This document shows positions 16,890 through 24,569 of a DNA stretch of 64,000 bases, in pieces. Under the pieces are notes generated by a model. The model worked only from the letters and a program-made list of their open reading frames with translations. It had not been told where the DNA came from and ran no database searches. Position numbers and translations under genes: made by a program. Position 1 is the first letter of the stretch; every line of letters starts with the position of its first letter. The DNA comes from JAICMB01 sp035295125 (lineage in GTDB: Bacteria > Acidobacteriota > Terriglobia > Bryobacterales > Bryobacteraceae): NCBI GenBank assembly GCA_035295125.1, contig DATGJP010000107.1, forward strand, positions 1-64,000. The letters run 5' to 3'.

Positions 16890-18340
16890 CGCACAAAATC
16901 AATGTATCCCCGCTCGGGGTCGGTATTCGAGAGTTTGACATTAACGCGGTCGCCCACGTCGACGCCATGTTCGCCCTGGACCAGGCGGCCCTCGACAGGC
17001 GGGTTCAACACTCGCACGAAGACGCCTTTCGGGGTCACGCCAGTGACGATTCCGCTGAAAGTTTGTCCCACGCGGTCGCGCATGGCGACGGCCGCTATGC
17101 GTTTGTTCATGGAACGCTGTACTTTTCGGGCAGCGTCCTCTTTTAACGTGCAGTTCCGCGCGATTGCCGCGAGTTCGTCGTCAGTGTACGGCTGCTTTTC
17201 GCGGGCCCACATGGCCTTCACCAGGCGCTGGGTGACCAGGTCGGAGAACCGCCGATTCGGGGCGGTGGAGTGCGTGTAATTTTGTACAGCCAGCCCGAAG
17301 TGTCCCGGCGAGGCTTCGCCGGCACGCGCCAGCACATATTCGCCGGGCCCCATCAGCTTGATGATCGACAACGACAGGTCGGCATAGTGGATCTCATCGG
17401 CCGCCCTGCGCTTCCGCAGAAATTCGCTCAGAGCCCCGGGATCGGGCGCCGGCGGGAGATGCTCGCCGTAGCGGGCCGCGATCTCCACAATACGAGGCCA
17501 CCGTTCCGGGTCTTTGACCACGCGCCGGATCGCGGACACGCCGGCCTTCGCCAGTGAACTGGCCATGACTTCGTTCGCCGCGATCATGAAATCTTCAATC
17601 AATCGGCTCGCCTGGTTTGGCTCGCGCGCTGCTATGCCCTCAACGTGGCTGTTCGAGACCACGGGCTCCGCTTCCACCCTGTCGAAATCCAAAGCGCCGA
17701 GCCGATGCCGTTGCGACCGCAGCGCTGTGGCAGCTTCGTCCTGCAATCTGAGTTGAGCCTGCAAATCCGCTGAGGCAGCGACTTTCGCGGGCGCGGGAGC
17801 ACGATTCTCCAGCCAGGGACCGACGCCGTTATACGTGAGCTGCGCGCGATTACGGACCAGTGCACGATAGATCTGACCGTCGACGAGGCAGCCATTCGAA
17901 TCGACGATGAACTCGATCACGATCGATAGCCGGTCGGCAGCCTCGTTCAGCGACGTAAGATCCGTCGATAGCTCCTCCGGCAGCATGGGAAATGTCCGGA
18001 TGCCGGTGTAAACGGTGGTCGTTTGGGAACTGGCGTGCTGATCGATCGGTGTGTGCAACGGCACATCGGAATCGACGTCGGCGATGCCTATCAGCACTTT
18101 GATGCCGCCATCAACCCGTTCCGCGACCTCAATCTGATCGAGGTCCCGCGAACTGTCGTTGTCGATGGACGACCAGAGCAGTTGCCGGAGATCACGAATC
18201 CCGTCCGCCGGGGCAGGAGAGCCCTTAGCTTTCAGCGAGGCGATCTGTTCATCGGTTCCAGGGGGGAAATCGGGGTCAAATCCCTCGTGGATCATTTCTT
18301 GGCGCGCGGAGGCGGCCAGGTCAAAGCCGTTGTGAGGCAT
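16886..18340 (-). CDS. RNB-domain exoribonuclease (RNase II/R family)
   Basis: A 484-residue RNB-family 3'-5' exoribonuclease. The catalytic aspartate cluster is in SIDNDSSRDLDQIE (Asp60, Asp62, Asp66, Asp68); RRFSDLVTQRLV is the second conserved block, and residues 415-484 form an S1-like RNA-binding domain (SGIVTGVTPKGVFVRV). The N-terminal cold-shock domains of full RNase R (about 800 residues) are missing, giving a short form like those in cyanobacteria and plastids. It lies 18 bases after the YceH gene and overlaps the cytochrome gene by four bases. Cytosolic. Confidence 0.92.
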   Translation of the reverse strand: MPHNGFDLAASARQEMIHEGFDPDFPPGTDEQIASLKAKGSPAPADGIRDLRQLLWSSIDNDSSRDLDQIEVAERVDGGIKVLIGIADVDSDVPLHTPIDQHASSQTTTVYTGIRTFPMLPEELSTDLTSLNEAADRLSIVIEFIVDSNGCLVDGQIYRALVRNRAQLTYNGVGPWLENRAPAPAKVAASADLQAQLRLQDEAATALRSQRHRLGALDFDRVEAEPVVSNSHVEGIAAREPNQASRLIEDFMIAANEVMASSLAKAGVSAIRRVVKDPERWPRIVEIAARYGEHLPPAPDPGALSEFLRKRRAADEIHYADLSLSIIKLMGPGEYVLARAGEASPGHFGLAVQNYTHSTAPNRRFSDLVTQRLVKAMWAREKQPYTDDELAAIARNCTLKEDAARKVQRSMNKRIAAVAMRDRVGQTFSGIVTGVTPKGVFVRVLNPPVEGRLVQGEHGVDVGDRVNVKLSNTDPERGYIDFVR

Positions 18341-18358
18341 GCAAGCGAAAGGCTAGCA

Positions 18359-18991
18359 CTACTCGAACTGGCGGCGGAAATCGCCGAACTGGCGCTTTAG
18401 CTCCTCGATCTCTTCCTGCAGCTTCGCGACCTCGGCTTCGAGCGCGCCAATGCGGTCGGCGCGCGGCGCGGCCACGGCGTGTTCTTCCACTGCATCCACC
18501 TGCGGCTGGCCAGCGAGCAGATGGGCATAGCGCTGCTCTTTTTCGCCCGGACGGCGAGGGAGCTTGGTCACCAGCTCCGACATCCGCTCCAGCACCAGCT
18601 CGACTTCCTCCAGGTCATCGAACTTGTGCATGCGGTCGGCGCGGTTGCGAAGTTCGCCGGCGGTCTGCGGGCCGCGCACCAGCAGTTCACAGAGAATCGC
18701 CGACTCTCGACGGCCGAGATTCAGTTTCTCCGCCAGTCGATGCCCATATTTCGCAACCCTGCTGCCCGCGCCGGTAATAATCAGCACCAGCCCCTTGTGC
18801 CGCAGGCGCTCCAGCGCGTCCGCAACCGTGTCCTCATCGAAGGAAACCGCGGGGTCCCGGTTCGACTTCTGATTGCAGGCGTTGACCAGCGCGTTCAATG
18901 AGAGAGGGTAATACTCAGGCGTGGTCGTCTCTTTTTCGATTAACGAACCGAGCACGCGAGCCTCAACTGGATCGACCTGAAAATCCACCAT
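18359..18991 (-). CDS. YceH-family protein (DUF480)
   Basis: A 210-residue protein with the two winged-helix domains of the YceH family: RVLGSLIEKETTTPEYYPLS at the N-terminus, NQKSNRDP in the first wing, and ILCELLVRGPQTAGELRNR starting the second. A C-terminal coiled coil (LEAEVAKLQEEIEELKRQ) ends it. The family's function is unsettled. The ATG at 18991 was chosen because the family-like sequence starts exactly there; 62 upstream codons lie over the dapA-like gene. Spacing to its neighbours is 5 and 18 bases, so it belongs to the same transcript. Confidence 0.92.
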   Translation of the reverse strand: MVDFQVDPVEARVLGSLIEKETTTPEYYPLSLNALVNACNQKSNRDPAVSFDEDTVADALERLRHKGLVLIITGAGSRVAKYGHRLAEKLNLGRRESAILCELLVRGPQTAGELRNRADRMHKFDDLEEVELVLERMSELVTKLPRRPGEKEQRYAHLLAGQPQVDAVEEHAVAAPRADRIGALEAEVAKLQEEIEELKRQFGDFRRQFE

Positions 18992-18996
18992 TGTTC

Positions 18997-19881
18997 TCAG
19001 CCTCGCAGATCCGCGAACGCCTGTTCGATTTCCTGTTTCGCGGCGGGGCAGGGCGGAATGAGCGGCAGCCTTGGCGGACCGCCGTAGTACCCCATCAGGT
19101 CCATTGCGTACTTTAGGCCGGGAACGCCGTATTTTGTCGTCACGAGTTGAGACGCGTGAGAAATGCGGCCCTGCCAATCCATGGCGGCCTCGGGCTCTCG
19201 CGTGCGATGTGCTTCCCAGATCGAGATCGTCGCATATGGCGCGGCATTCGCGAACGCCAGAATCGCCCCCACGGCTCCGACTGCAAATGATGGCGCCAGG
19301 GTCGGGGCCGATCCAACCAGCACGTTGAATCCCGGCTTCACTTCGCGAATCATCTGCATCACTTTTTCCAGGTTGCCCGAGCTTTCTTTGACGGCGATGA
19401 TGTTGGGGTGATTGGAAAGCTCTGCCACAGCATCGGGCGGTATGTCGACGCCGGTCGCCTGCGGCCAGTTGTAGATGATCAACGGGATTTTCGACTGGTC
19501 GGCGACGGCGCGGTAATACAGCATCTGGGCGGGGCCGTTGTTGATGAGGTTCTTGTAATAGTGCGGGGTCCGGACCATCGCCGCCTTGTAGCCCATGTCG
19601 GCTGCACGGTTCGTCAACGAGACGGTTTCGCGGACGCCTTCAACTCCGGTTCCGGCGATCAGTAGCTTCTCGGATGCGGCGTATTCGGCAACCCACTCCC
19701 ACAGATGGATCTTCTCGGCTTCCGTGAGCAGGACGCTTTCGCCGGTCGAGCCGCAGACCACGAAACCGGACAAACCTGTCCGATTCCATTTCTCGACGTT
19801 GTGCTGGACTTTGACCTTCCAGATATCGCCCTTATGATCGAATGGCGTCGCGATGGGGGGGAAGATGCCTTGGAGCTTCAT
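18997..19881 (-). CDS. DapA/N-acetylneuraminate lyase family aldolase
   Basis: A 294-residue TIM-barrel class I aldolase. The Schiff-base lysine is Lys165 (IIAVKESSGN), the catalytic tyrosine Tyr137 (IIYNWPQATG), and GSTGES (44-49) binds the carboxylate of the pyruvate moiety. True DapA usually has YNVPxRT at the tyrosine; here YNWPQATG suggests a relative acting on another 2-oxo acid rather than lysine biosynthesis. The start at 19881 (MKLQGIFPPIATPF) matches the family; the longer frame runs into a palindromic repeat. It lies between atpE and the YceH gene on the same strand. Confidence 0.9.
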   Translation of the reverse strand: MKLQGIFPPIATPFDHKGDIWKVKVQHNVEKWNRTGLSGFVVCGSTGESVLLTEAEKIHLWEWVAEYAASEKLLIAGTGVEGVRETVSLTNRAADMGYKAAMVRTPHYYKNLINNGPAQMLYYRAVADQSKIPLIIYNWPQATGVDIPPDAVAELSNHPNIIAVKESSGNLEKVMQMIREVKPGFNVLVGSAPTLAPSFAVGAVGAILAFANAAPYATISIWEAHRTREPEAAMDWQGRISHASQLVTTKYGVPGLKYAMDLMGYYGGPPRLPLIPPCPAAKQEIEQAFADLRG

Positions 19882-19895
19882 ACGAGAGGGGAAGA

Positions 19896-19917
19896 GGGCA
19901 GGCGAAACCGTCTGCCC
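19896..19917. repeat. Palindromic repeat copy between atpE and the dapA-like gene
   Basis: Arms GGGCAGGCG and CGTCTGCCC around an AAAC loop (GTTT on the other strand), with one G-T wobble. It is the same element as at 8954 but inverted, 15 bases before the lyase start, so it would be in the leader or intercistronic RNA. Confidence 0.65.
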
Positions 19918-19930
19918 CACCTTGAACCAA

Positions 19931-20239
19931 CTACAGAATGAAAACGATGACGAGCGTGTACAGCGCCAGCGATTCGATCAGCACCAGGCCAAGAATCAAC
20001 GCGCCGCGGATATTGGCATTGGCGCCCGGATTCCGGGCAATCGCCTCGGCCGCCGACGCGACGGCTTTGCCCTGTCCAATACCGCACAAACCCGAAGCAA
20101 TGGCCATCGCGAATCCGCCGAGGGCCGGCTTCCACTGTGTGCCGATGCTTGGTCCGGCCGCGGCGCCCTGCGCAAACATGGGCAGCGAGCCGAGAAACAT
20201 CGCTGCGAGAATCACCCACAGCATTCTGAACAACTTCAT
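19931..20239 (-). CDS. atpE: ATP synthase F0 subunit c, with signal-like N-terminus
   Basis: A 102-residue proteolipid forming the rotor ring of F1F0-ATP synthase. The two-helix hairpin is clear: a glycine-rich first helix (GGFAMAIASGLCGIGQGKA), the polar loop ARNPGA, and a second helix with the ion-binding Glu89 (LVLIESLALYTLV). It lacks the Gln/Ser/Thr set of sodium rings, so it is probably proton-driven. About 25 extra residues form a hydrophobic leader ending MFAQGAAAG, which looks cleavable. The ATG at 20239 has AAAGGAG just upstream, settling the start against longer frames. It lies 94 bases after atpB. Confidence 0.95.
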   Translation of the reverse strand: MKLFRMLWVILAAMFLGSLPMFAQGAAAGPSIGTQWKPALGGFAMAIASGLCGIGQGKAVASAAEAIARNPGANANIRGALILGLVLIESLALYTLVIVFIL

Positions 20240-20333
20240 TGTCTTTCTCCTTTGATGTATTGACCCGAGGAGGTGGTTCGACATCGTCTTTTGGGAAAGC
20301 GAGCGCTCACACTCGGGACGCAAAAAGCCGGTA

Positions 20334-21086
20334 TTAATGCTCTTCATGCGCTACAGCCGAGCCCACATAGAGCATGGCCAGCGCCATAAAAATGTACGCC
20401 TGTAGGAACGAAACGAAAACGTGGAGGCCCTGGAACGCCACCGGGATCACGAGAAACGTGAGGCTCAGGAACGCAATGGTCACCTGTTCGCCCGCGAACA
20501 TGTTGGCGTAAAGACGAATGGTGAGCGACAGCGGACGCGCCAGGTGGCTGATAATTTCGATGGGGATCATCAGCGGAGCGAGGAACGGAAACGGTCCCGC
20601 AAAGTGCGCCAGGTACTTGCCGAAACCGTGCGCGCGCATGCCCATGTAGTTGTAATAGAGGAACACGGAAACCGCCAACCCCGCCGGAACCGCCGGAGTC
20701 ATGGTCGGCGCTTCGAACCCCGGAACGATGCCGATCAAATTCATGAACAGGATGAAGATGAACAGTGTTCCGAAGAACGGCAGGTACTTCTCGCGATGGT
20801 GATCGATGGCCTCGGACGTTTGTTCCTTAAAGAACCCGTACAGCACTTCGAGAATGTGCTGCATCTTGCCGGGGCGGTCCACCGACAGACTCCGCTTCAC
20901 GGCCAAAACCAGGAGCATGAGCAGGATCACGACGAGAATTTCCATCGTCATCCAGTTCGACCAGGGATGTGCCGGGTCCTCAATCTTGATGCCGAGAGCG
21001 CTCAGGAGCTTGTCAGCCGGCTCGGCGAGAAACTTGTTGAACAGTACAGTCGTCCAGACGTCTACTTCAGCTTGATGCTGCGCCAT
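20334..21086 (-). CDS. atpB: ATP synthase F0 subunit a
   Basis: A 250-residue membrane subunit that forms the proton half-channels against the c ring. Five or six hydrophobic helices are visible; the essential arginine is in PLSLTIRLYANMFAGE, and PIEIISHLARP is the conserved preceding helix end. Length and motifs match the family. It overlaps the upstream atpI gene by 20 bases. The b subunit (atpF) and F1 genes are not next to it, so the synthase is split into separate loci in this genome or continues elsewhere. Confidence 0.97.
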   Translation of the reverse strand: MAQHQAEVDVWTTVLFNKFLAEPADKLLSALGIKIEDPAHPWSNWMTMEILVVILLMLLVLAVKRSLSVDRPGKMQHILEVLYGFFKEQTSEAIDHHREKYLPFFGTLFIFILFMNLIGIVPGFEAPTMTPAVPAGLAVSVFLYYNYMGMRAHGFGKYLAHFAGPFPFLAPLMIPIEIISHLARPLSLTIRLYANMFAGEQVTIAFLSLTFLVIPVAFQGLHVFVSFLQAYIFMALAMLYVGSAVAHEEH

Positions 21087-21459
21087 ATATCAGTTCGTAG
21101 AGGATTTCGAGAATAACGGCGGCGGCTGCGACCAGAAGCCCGGAAACGGCAGCCAACCGGTTGACTTCCAAGTATTTAACTATAGCAAATCCGGCCATGC
21201 CAACGAGGGCGAAGTGGAGGATAAAGCGGGCGATGGGGAAGCGTTTCCGCGACTGGTCGGGGGCGAGCGAATCGACCACACGGCGCTGCCTCCAGAACCC
21301 CATGTAAGAGGCTGTCGCAGCGACCAGAAAGCCCAGGCCGGTCTGCCAGCCGTAGACGATTGTGACTGCTATCGTCCCGGCGGAGCCCAGAATGACAATG
21401 AGGCGGCGAATGCGGGCGACAGGACGGTCGTACGAGGCGGTATCACTTGCTTCCGGCAT
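21067..21459 (-). CDS. atpI: ATP synthase protein I-like membrane protein
   Basis: A 130-residue protein with four hydrophobic helices (for example LIVILGSAGTIAVTIVYGW and FPIARFILHFALVGMAGFAIVKYL) and a basic connector, as in AtpI/subunit I proteins that help assemble the c ring or handle magnesium. Family sequence conservation is weak, so the call leans on position: it overlaps atpB by 20 bases and the AtpZ gene by 17 bases. Confidence 0.75.
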   Translation of the reverse strand: MPEASDTASYDRPVARIRRLIVILGSAGTIAVTIVYGWQTGLGFLVAATASYMGFWRQRRVVDSLAPDQSRKRFPIARFILHFALVGMAGFAIVKYLEVNRLAAVSGLLVAAAAVILEILYELIYGAASS

Positions 21460-21658
21460 CGTCCTTGGTCAATTCGCGGATCAGTTCGATCATGCCGGAT
21501 GCCACGCCCAGCAGAAGGAACACGATCTTCAGGAACGTCGTGTGGAACGCTTTGTCCAGGAAGTAGCCAATTACATAGCCGACCAGGATGCAGGTCGGAA
21601 TCAGGAACGCCAGCCCGTAGTATTTTCCGAATTGTTGATAGAGGCTGTCTTTGCGCAT
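21443..21658 (-). CDS. AtpZ/AtpI-family small membrane protein
   Basis: A 71-residue protein with two transmembrane helices (YYGLAFLIPTCILVGYVIGYFLD and FLKIVFLLLGVASGMIELIREL). The first helix followed by GYFLDKxFHTT is the AtpZ-type pattern. AtpZ and AtpI are thought to form a magnesium or calcium transport or assembly factor for F0. It begins 2 bases after the hemD stop and ends overlapping atpI, so hemD and the F0 genes share a transcript. Confidence 0.85.
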   Translation of the reverse strand: MRKDSLYQQFGKYYGLAFLIPTCILVGYVIGYFLDKAFHTTFLKIVFLLLGVASGMIELIRELTKDDAGSK

Positions 21659-21660
21659 GC

Positions 21661-22467
21661 TTAACCTCTCTTGCGCTGCAGAAGGGTCGGCGCCTGCTCG
21701 GCAAGTTCCTTGACGAGGAAGCCCATCTTCGGATGCGACGGCACAAAATCCACGCGAACGCCGAATTCCTCGAGCGCTTCCGTCGTCGTAGGACCGATCG
21801 AAGCCACCACAACATTACTGAAGCAGTCGCGAAGGGCGTTTTCAATCCCCTCTTCGGCGGCGATTTTGAAGAGATGATCGACTTGGGCCGAGGTGGTGAA
21901 GACGGCCACCTCCGCCTCCCGATTCACCAGGCGTCGTGTGGCTTCACGCAGTGGGCCCGTGTCCGCAGGCAGGTCCCATTGATATACGCGAACCGTCGTG
22001 ACTTCGGCGCCTCGCGAGCGCAAGCCATTGACCAGTTGACTGTTCGTGCGCCCATACTCCTGGATCGCGATCCGGCGCTCAGGACGGCCCTCGGTGTGTT
22101 GCAGGATCTCGCGCCAGGTGTTGGGCTCGGGGATGGGAATCGTCACCGGCACGCCCCATTCGCGCAGAACTGCCATTGGCTTAGGTCCGCGCGCCACGAC
22201 CGTCACCGTCTTCAACGCTTCAGGGAATCGGCCGCCTGGATATCGCGACTCGATCACCTGGTTGAGCGCTCGTGTACCCACGCCAGTCAGCAGAATCACC
22301 ATATCGAAGTCGCCACGGAACAGCCGTTCGGCAAACGCAAATGCTTCGGGATTGTTTTCGATCGGGACCTCGCGCATGGAGGGCGCTACGAACGGATCGC
22401 CGCCCTGCCTGCGAATCAGTTCCCCGATCTCGACCGCGCGCCGGCTTTCGAACGCGATATATCGCAT
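21661..22467 (-). CDS. hemD: Uroporphyrinogen-III synthase
   Basis: A 268-residue HemD-type protein of two similar alpha/beta domains, which closes the linear tetrapyrrole to uroporphyrinogen III in heme and siroheme synthesis. Visible family features are the start RYIAFESRRAVEIGELIRRQGG, VILLTGVGTRAL in the first domain, and the C-terminal VASIGPTTTEALEEFGVRVDFVP. The ATG at 22467 was chosen because the sequence becomes HemD-like there; it overlaps the M13 peptidase stop as TAATG. Heme supply next to ATP synthase genes and an eight-heme cytochrome fits a respiratory theme, though that link is inferred. Confidence 0.92.
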   Translation of the reverse strand: MRYIAFESRRAVEIGELIRRQGGDPFVAPSMREVPIENNPEAFAFAERLFRGDFDMVILLTGVGTRALNQVIESRYPGGRFPEALKTVTVVARGPKPMAVLREWGVPVTIPIPEPNTWREILQHTEGRPERRIAIQEYGRTNSQLVNGLRSRGAEVTTVRVYQWDLPADTGPLREATRRLVNREAEVAVFTTSAQVDHLFKIAAEEGIENALRDCFSNVVVASIGPTTTEALEEFGVRVDFVPSHPKMGFLVKELAEQAPTLLQRKRG

Positions 22468-24485
22468 TACCAGACGCGGCACTGTGGCGCGCGCACCATT
22501 GGTTGCCCAACTTTGCAGGAGTAGGCCTTTTGGAACTCCGGCATGTTCGACACGACTCCATTCACGCGCGCCTGCGAAGGGGAATGCGGGTCGACCGTGG
22601 CCAGCATGCGTGAGAATTCCGGGCGGCGCGACTGGCACCAGGCCTGCCCCCATCCCACGAAGAACCGCTGCTCTGCCGTGAGCCCACCGATTTTGGGCGG
22701 CGTGGGTTTGCCATTGAGCGACTCCATCAAAGCCATGAATGCCAGGCGCACGCCGCCGTTATCAGCCGTGTTTTCGCCGAGCGTCAGCCTGCCATTCACG
22801 TGTATGTCGTCCGTGGCAATAAAGCTCGAGTATTCCTTAACGAAGCAATCGGCGCGTTCTTCAAACGCCTTGGCGTCTTCTGGCGTCCACCAGTCGCGCA
22901 GGTTCCCCTTGGCGTCGAACTGGCGGCCCTGGTCGTCGAACCCGTGCGTCAGTTCGTGCCCGACCACTGCCCCGATGGCCCCATAATTGACGGCGTCGTC
23001 GACCTTGTTGCTGTAGAACGGCGGTTGCAGGATGCCCGCCGGGAAGTTGATGTTGTTCTCCTGGGGATTGTAGTAGGCGTTCACCGTCGGCGGAGTCATG
23101 CCCCATTCGGTGTGGTCCACTGGCTTCCCGATCTTCTTCATATCCCGCTGAACCTCGAATTCGGTTGCGCGCCAATCGTTGCCGATCGCATCGCCTCGTT
23201 TGATTTCCACACTCGAATAGTCGCGCCACTTATCGGGGTACCCGACCTTGTTCTGCACCGCTGCCAGTTTTACCAATGCCTGCTGCTTCGTTGTCGGAGT
23301 CATCCAGGAGAGGGCGCCGATGTCGGTCTTTAGCGCCTTTTCGATCTCCCCCACCATCTTCATCGTGCGCTGTTTGCCCTCCTCACCGAAGGTAGCGTCG
23401 ACATATTTCTGTCCCAGTGCGAAGCCCAGGTCGCCATCGGTGTAGTCAACGCAGCGCTTCCAGCGAGCGCGCAGTTCGCTCGTGCCGGTCAGCACCTTGC
23501 CGTAGAAGGCGAAATTCTCGGTCACAAACTCAGTGGGAAGCAGCGGCGCCTCGGAACGCACCAGGTGCCAGCGCAGATAAGTCTTGATGTCATCCAGGCT
23601 GTTGGTGACCAGGGTAGTCTCGAGCTGCCGGAAGAAGTTGGGCGCCGTGACGTTGAGGCTTTCGACAGCCGGCGAGCCCATCTCCGTGATGTATTTCGGC
23701 CACTCGAAGATCGGGCAAAGCGACACCAGCTCGTGTACGGTCATTTTGTGGAAGATCTGCTGCGGATCGCGGCGCGTGACGCGATCCTGCGATCCTTTCG
23801 CCAACTCGGTCTCGATCTTGAGGACCGCGGCCGCCTCCGCGGGAGCTTTCGCCCCATCGCCCAGCAGCTGGAACATCTTCTGCATATGCGCGACATACTT
23901 CTGCCGCGTCTCCACGGTCTGGGCATCGTCCTTCACGTAGTAATCGCGGTCCGGCATGCCGAGCCCGCCCTGGTCCACCCCGGCGATTGACATCTCGGCG
24001 TTCGTCGCGTCGGGAGTGGAGCTGAAAGCGAACAATACGCCGATCCCCTTGCGATGCAGTCCCACCACGACCGCCTGCAGCTCGTTCTTGTTCTTCATCG
24101 CCGCGATCCTGTCCAGGTCCGGGCGAATCGGGGTCAGGCCTTTCTGGCGGATAGTCTGCTCATCCATGCACGACGCATAGAAGTCGCCGACCTTCTGAGT
24201 CACGGCGTCGCGCTTCGGATCGTTGACAGCGGACTTTTCGAGAATCCCGTGCAGGATCTCTTTATTGCGTTCGTCCAACTCGTTGAAGCGGCCCCAGCTC
24301 GACTGGTCGGCGGGGATGGGATTGGCGGCCAGCCAGCCTCCGCAGGCGTACTGGTAAAAGTCGACACAAGGGTCGGCTTTTGTATCCATACCCTTGAGAT
24401 CGAAGTCTGTTGTCGGTTTGACCTGGGCTACGGCAAACGCCGCAGCGAGCAGGAGCAGGCTGGACAGGCGGTAAATAGTCGACAC
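22467..24485 (-). CDS. M13-family zinc metallopeptidase (PepO/neprilysin-like)
   Basis: A 672-residue exported endopeptidase. The signal peptide is MSTIYRLSSLLLLAAAFAVAQ. The mature N-terminal domain begins MDTKADPCVDFYQYACGGW, a family hallmark. The zinc site is GHELTHGFDDQGRQFD (HExxH) with the third ligand in GENTADNGG about 60 residues on; the substrate-anchoring NAYYNPQENNI is present. It probably degrades peptides outside the inner membrane. It is divergent from the SBBP gene across 84 bases and heads the run into hemD. Confidence 0.96.
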   Translation of the reverse strand: MSTIYRLSSLLLLAAAFAVAQVKPTTDFDLKGMDTKADPCVDFYQYACGGWLAANPIPADQSSWGRFNELDERNKEILHGILEKSAVNDPKRDAVTQKVGDFYASCMDEQTIRQKGLTPIRPDLDRIAAMKNKNELQAVVVGLHRKGIGVLFAFSSTPDATNAEMSIAGVDQGGLGMPDRDYYVKDDAQTVETRQKYVAHMQKMFQLLGDGAKAPAEAAAVLKIETELAKGSQDRVTRRDPQQIFHKMTVHELVSLCPIFEWPKYITEMGSPAVESLNVTAPNFFRQLETTLVTNSLDDIKTYLRWHLVRSEAPLLPTEFVTENFAFYGKVLTGTSELRARWKRCVDYTDGDLGFALGQKYVDATFGEEGKQRTMKMVGEIEKALKTDIGALSWMTPTTKQQALVKLAAVQNKVGYPDKWRDYSSVEIKRGDAIGNDWRATEFEVQRDMKKIGKPVDHTEWGMTPPTVNAYYNPQENNINFPAGILQPPFYSNKVDDAVNYGAIGAVVGHELTHGFDDQGRQFDAKGNLRDWWTPEDAKAFEERADCFVKEYSSFIATDDIHVNGRLTLGENTADNGGVRLAFMALMESLNGKPTPPKIGGLTAEQRFFVGWGQAWCQSRRPEFSRMLATVDPHSPSQARVNGVVSNMPEFQKAYSCKVGQPMVRAPQCRVW

Positions 24486-24569
24486 TACTCGATTTTAACT
24501 TTGCGGTTGGCACAAAGTTACAACACGCCACCCTAATGTCCCCGCCACGGGCGGCCGATTTTAGCTTCG

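Noticed and set aside
18997..19881. Naming the aldolase dapA
   Set aside because: The tyrosine block is YNWPQATG rather than the DapA form, and no lysine-pathway gene is nearby.
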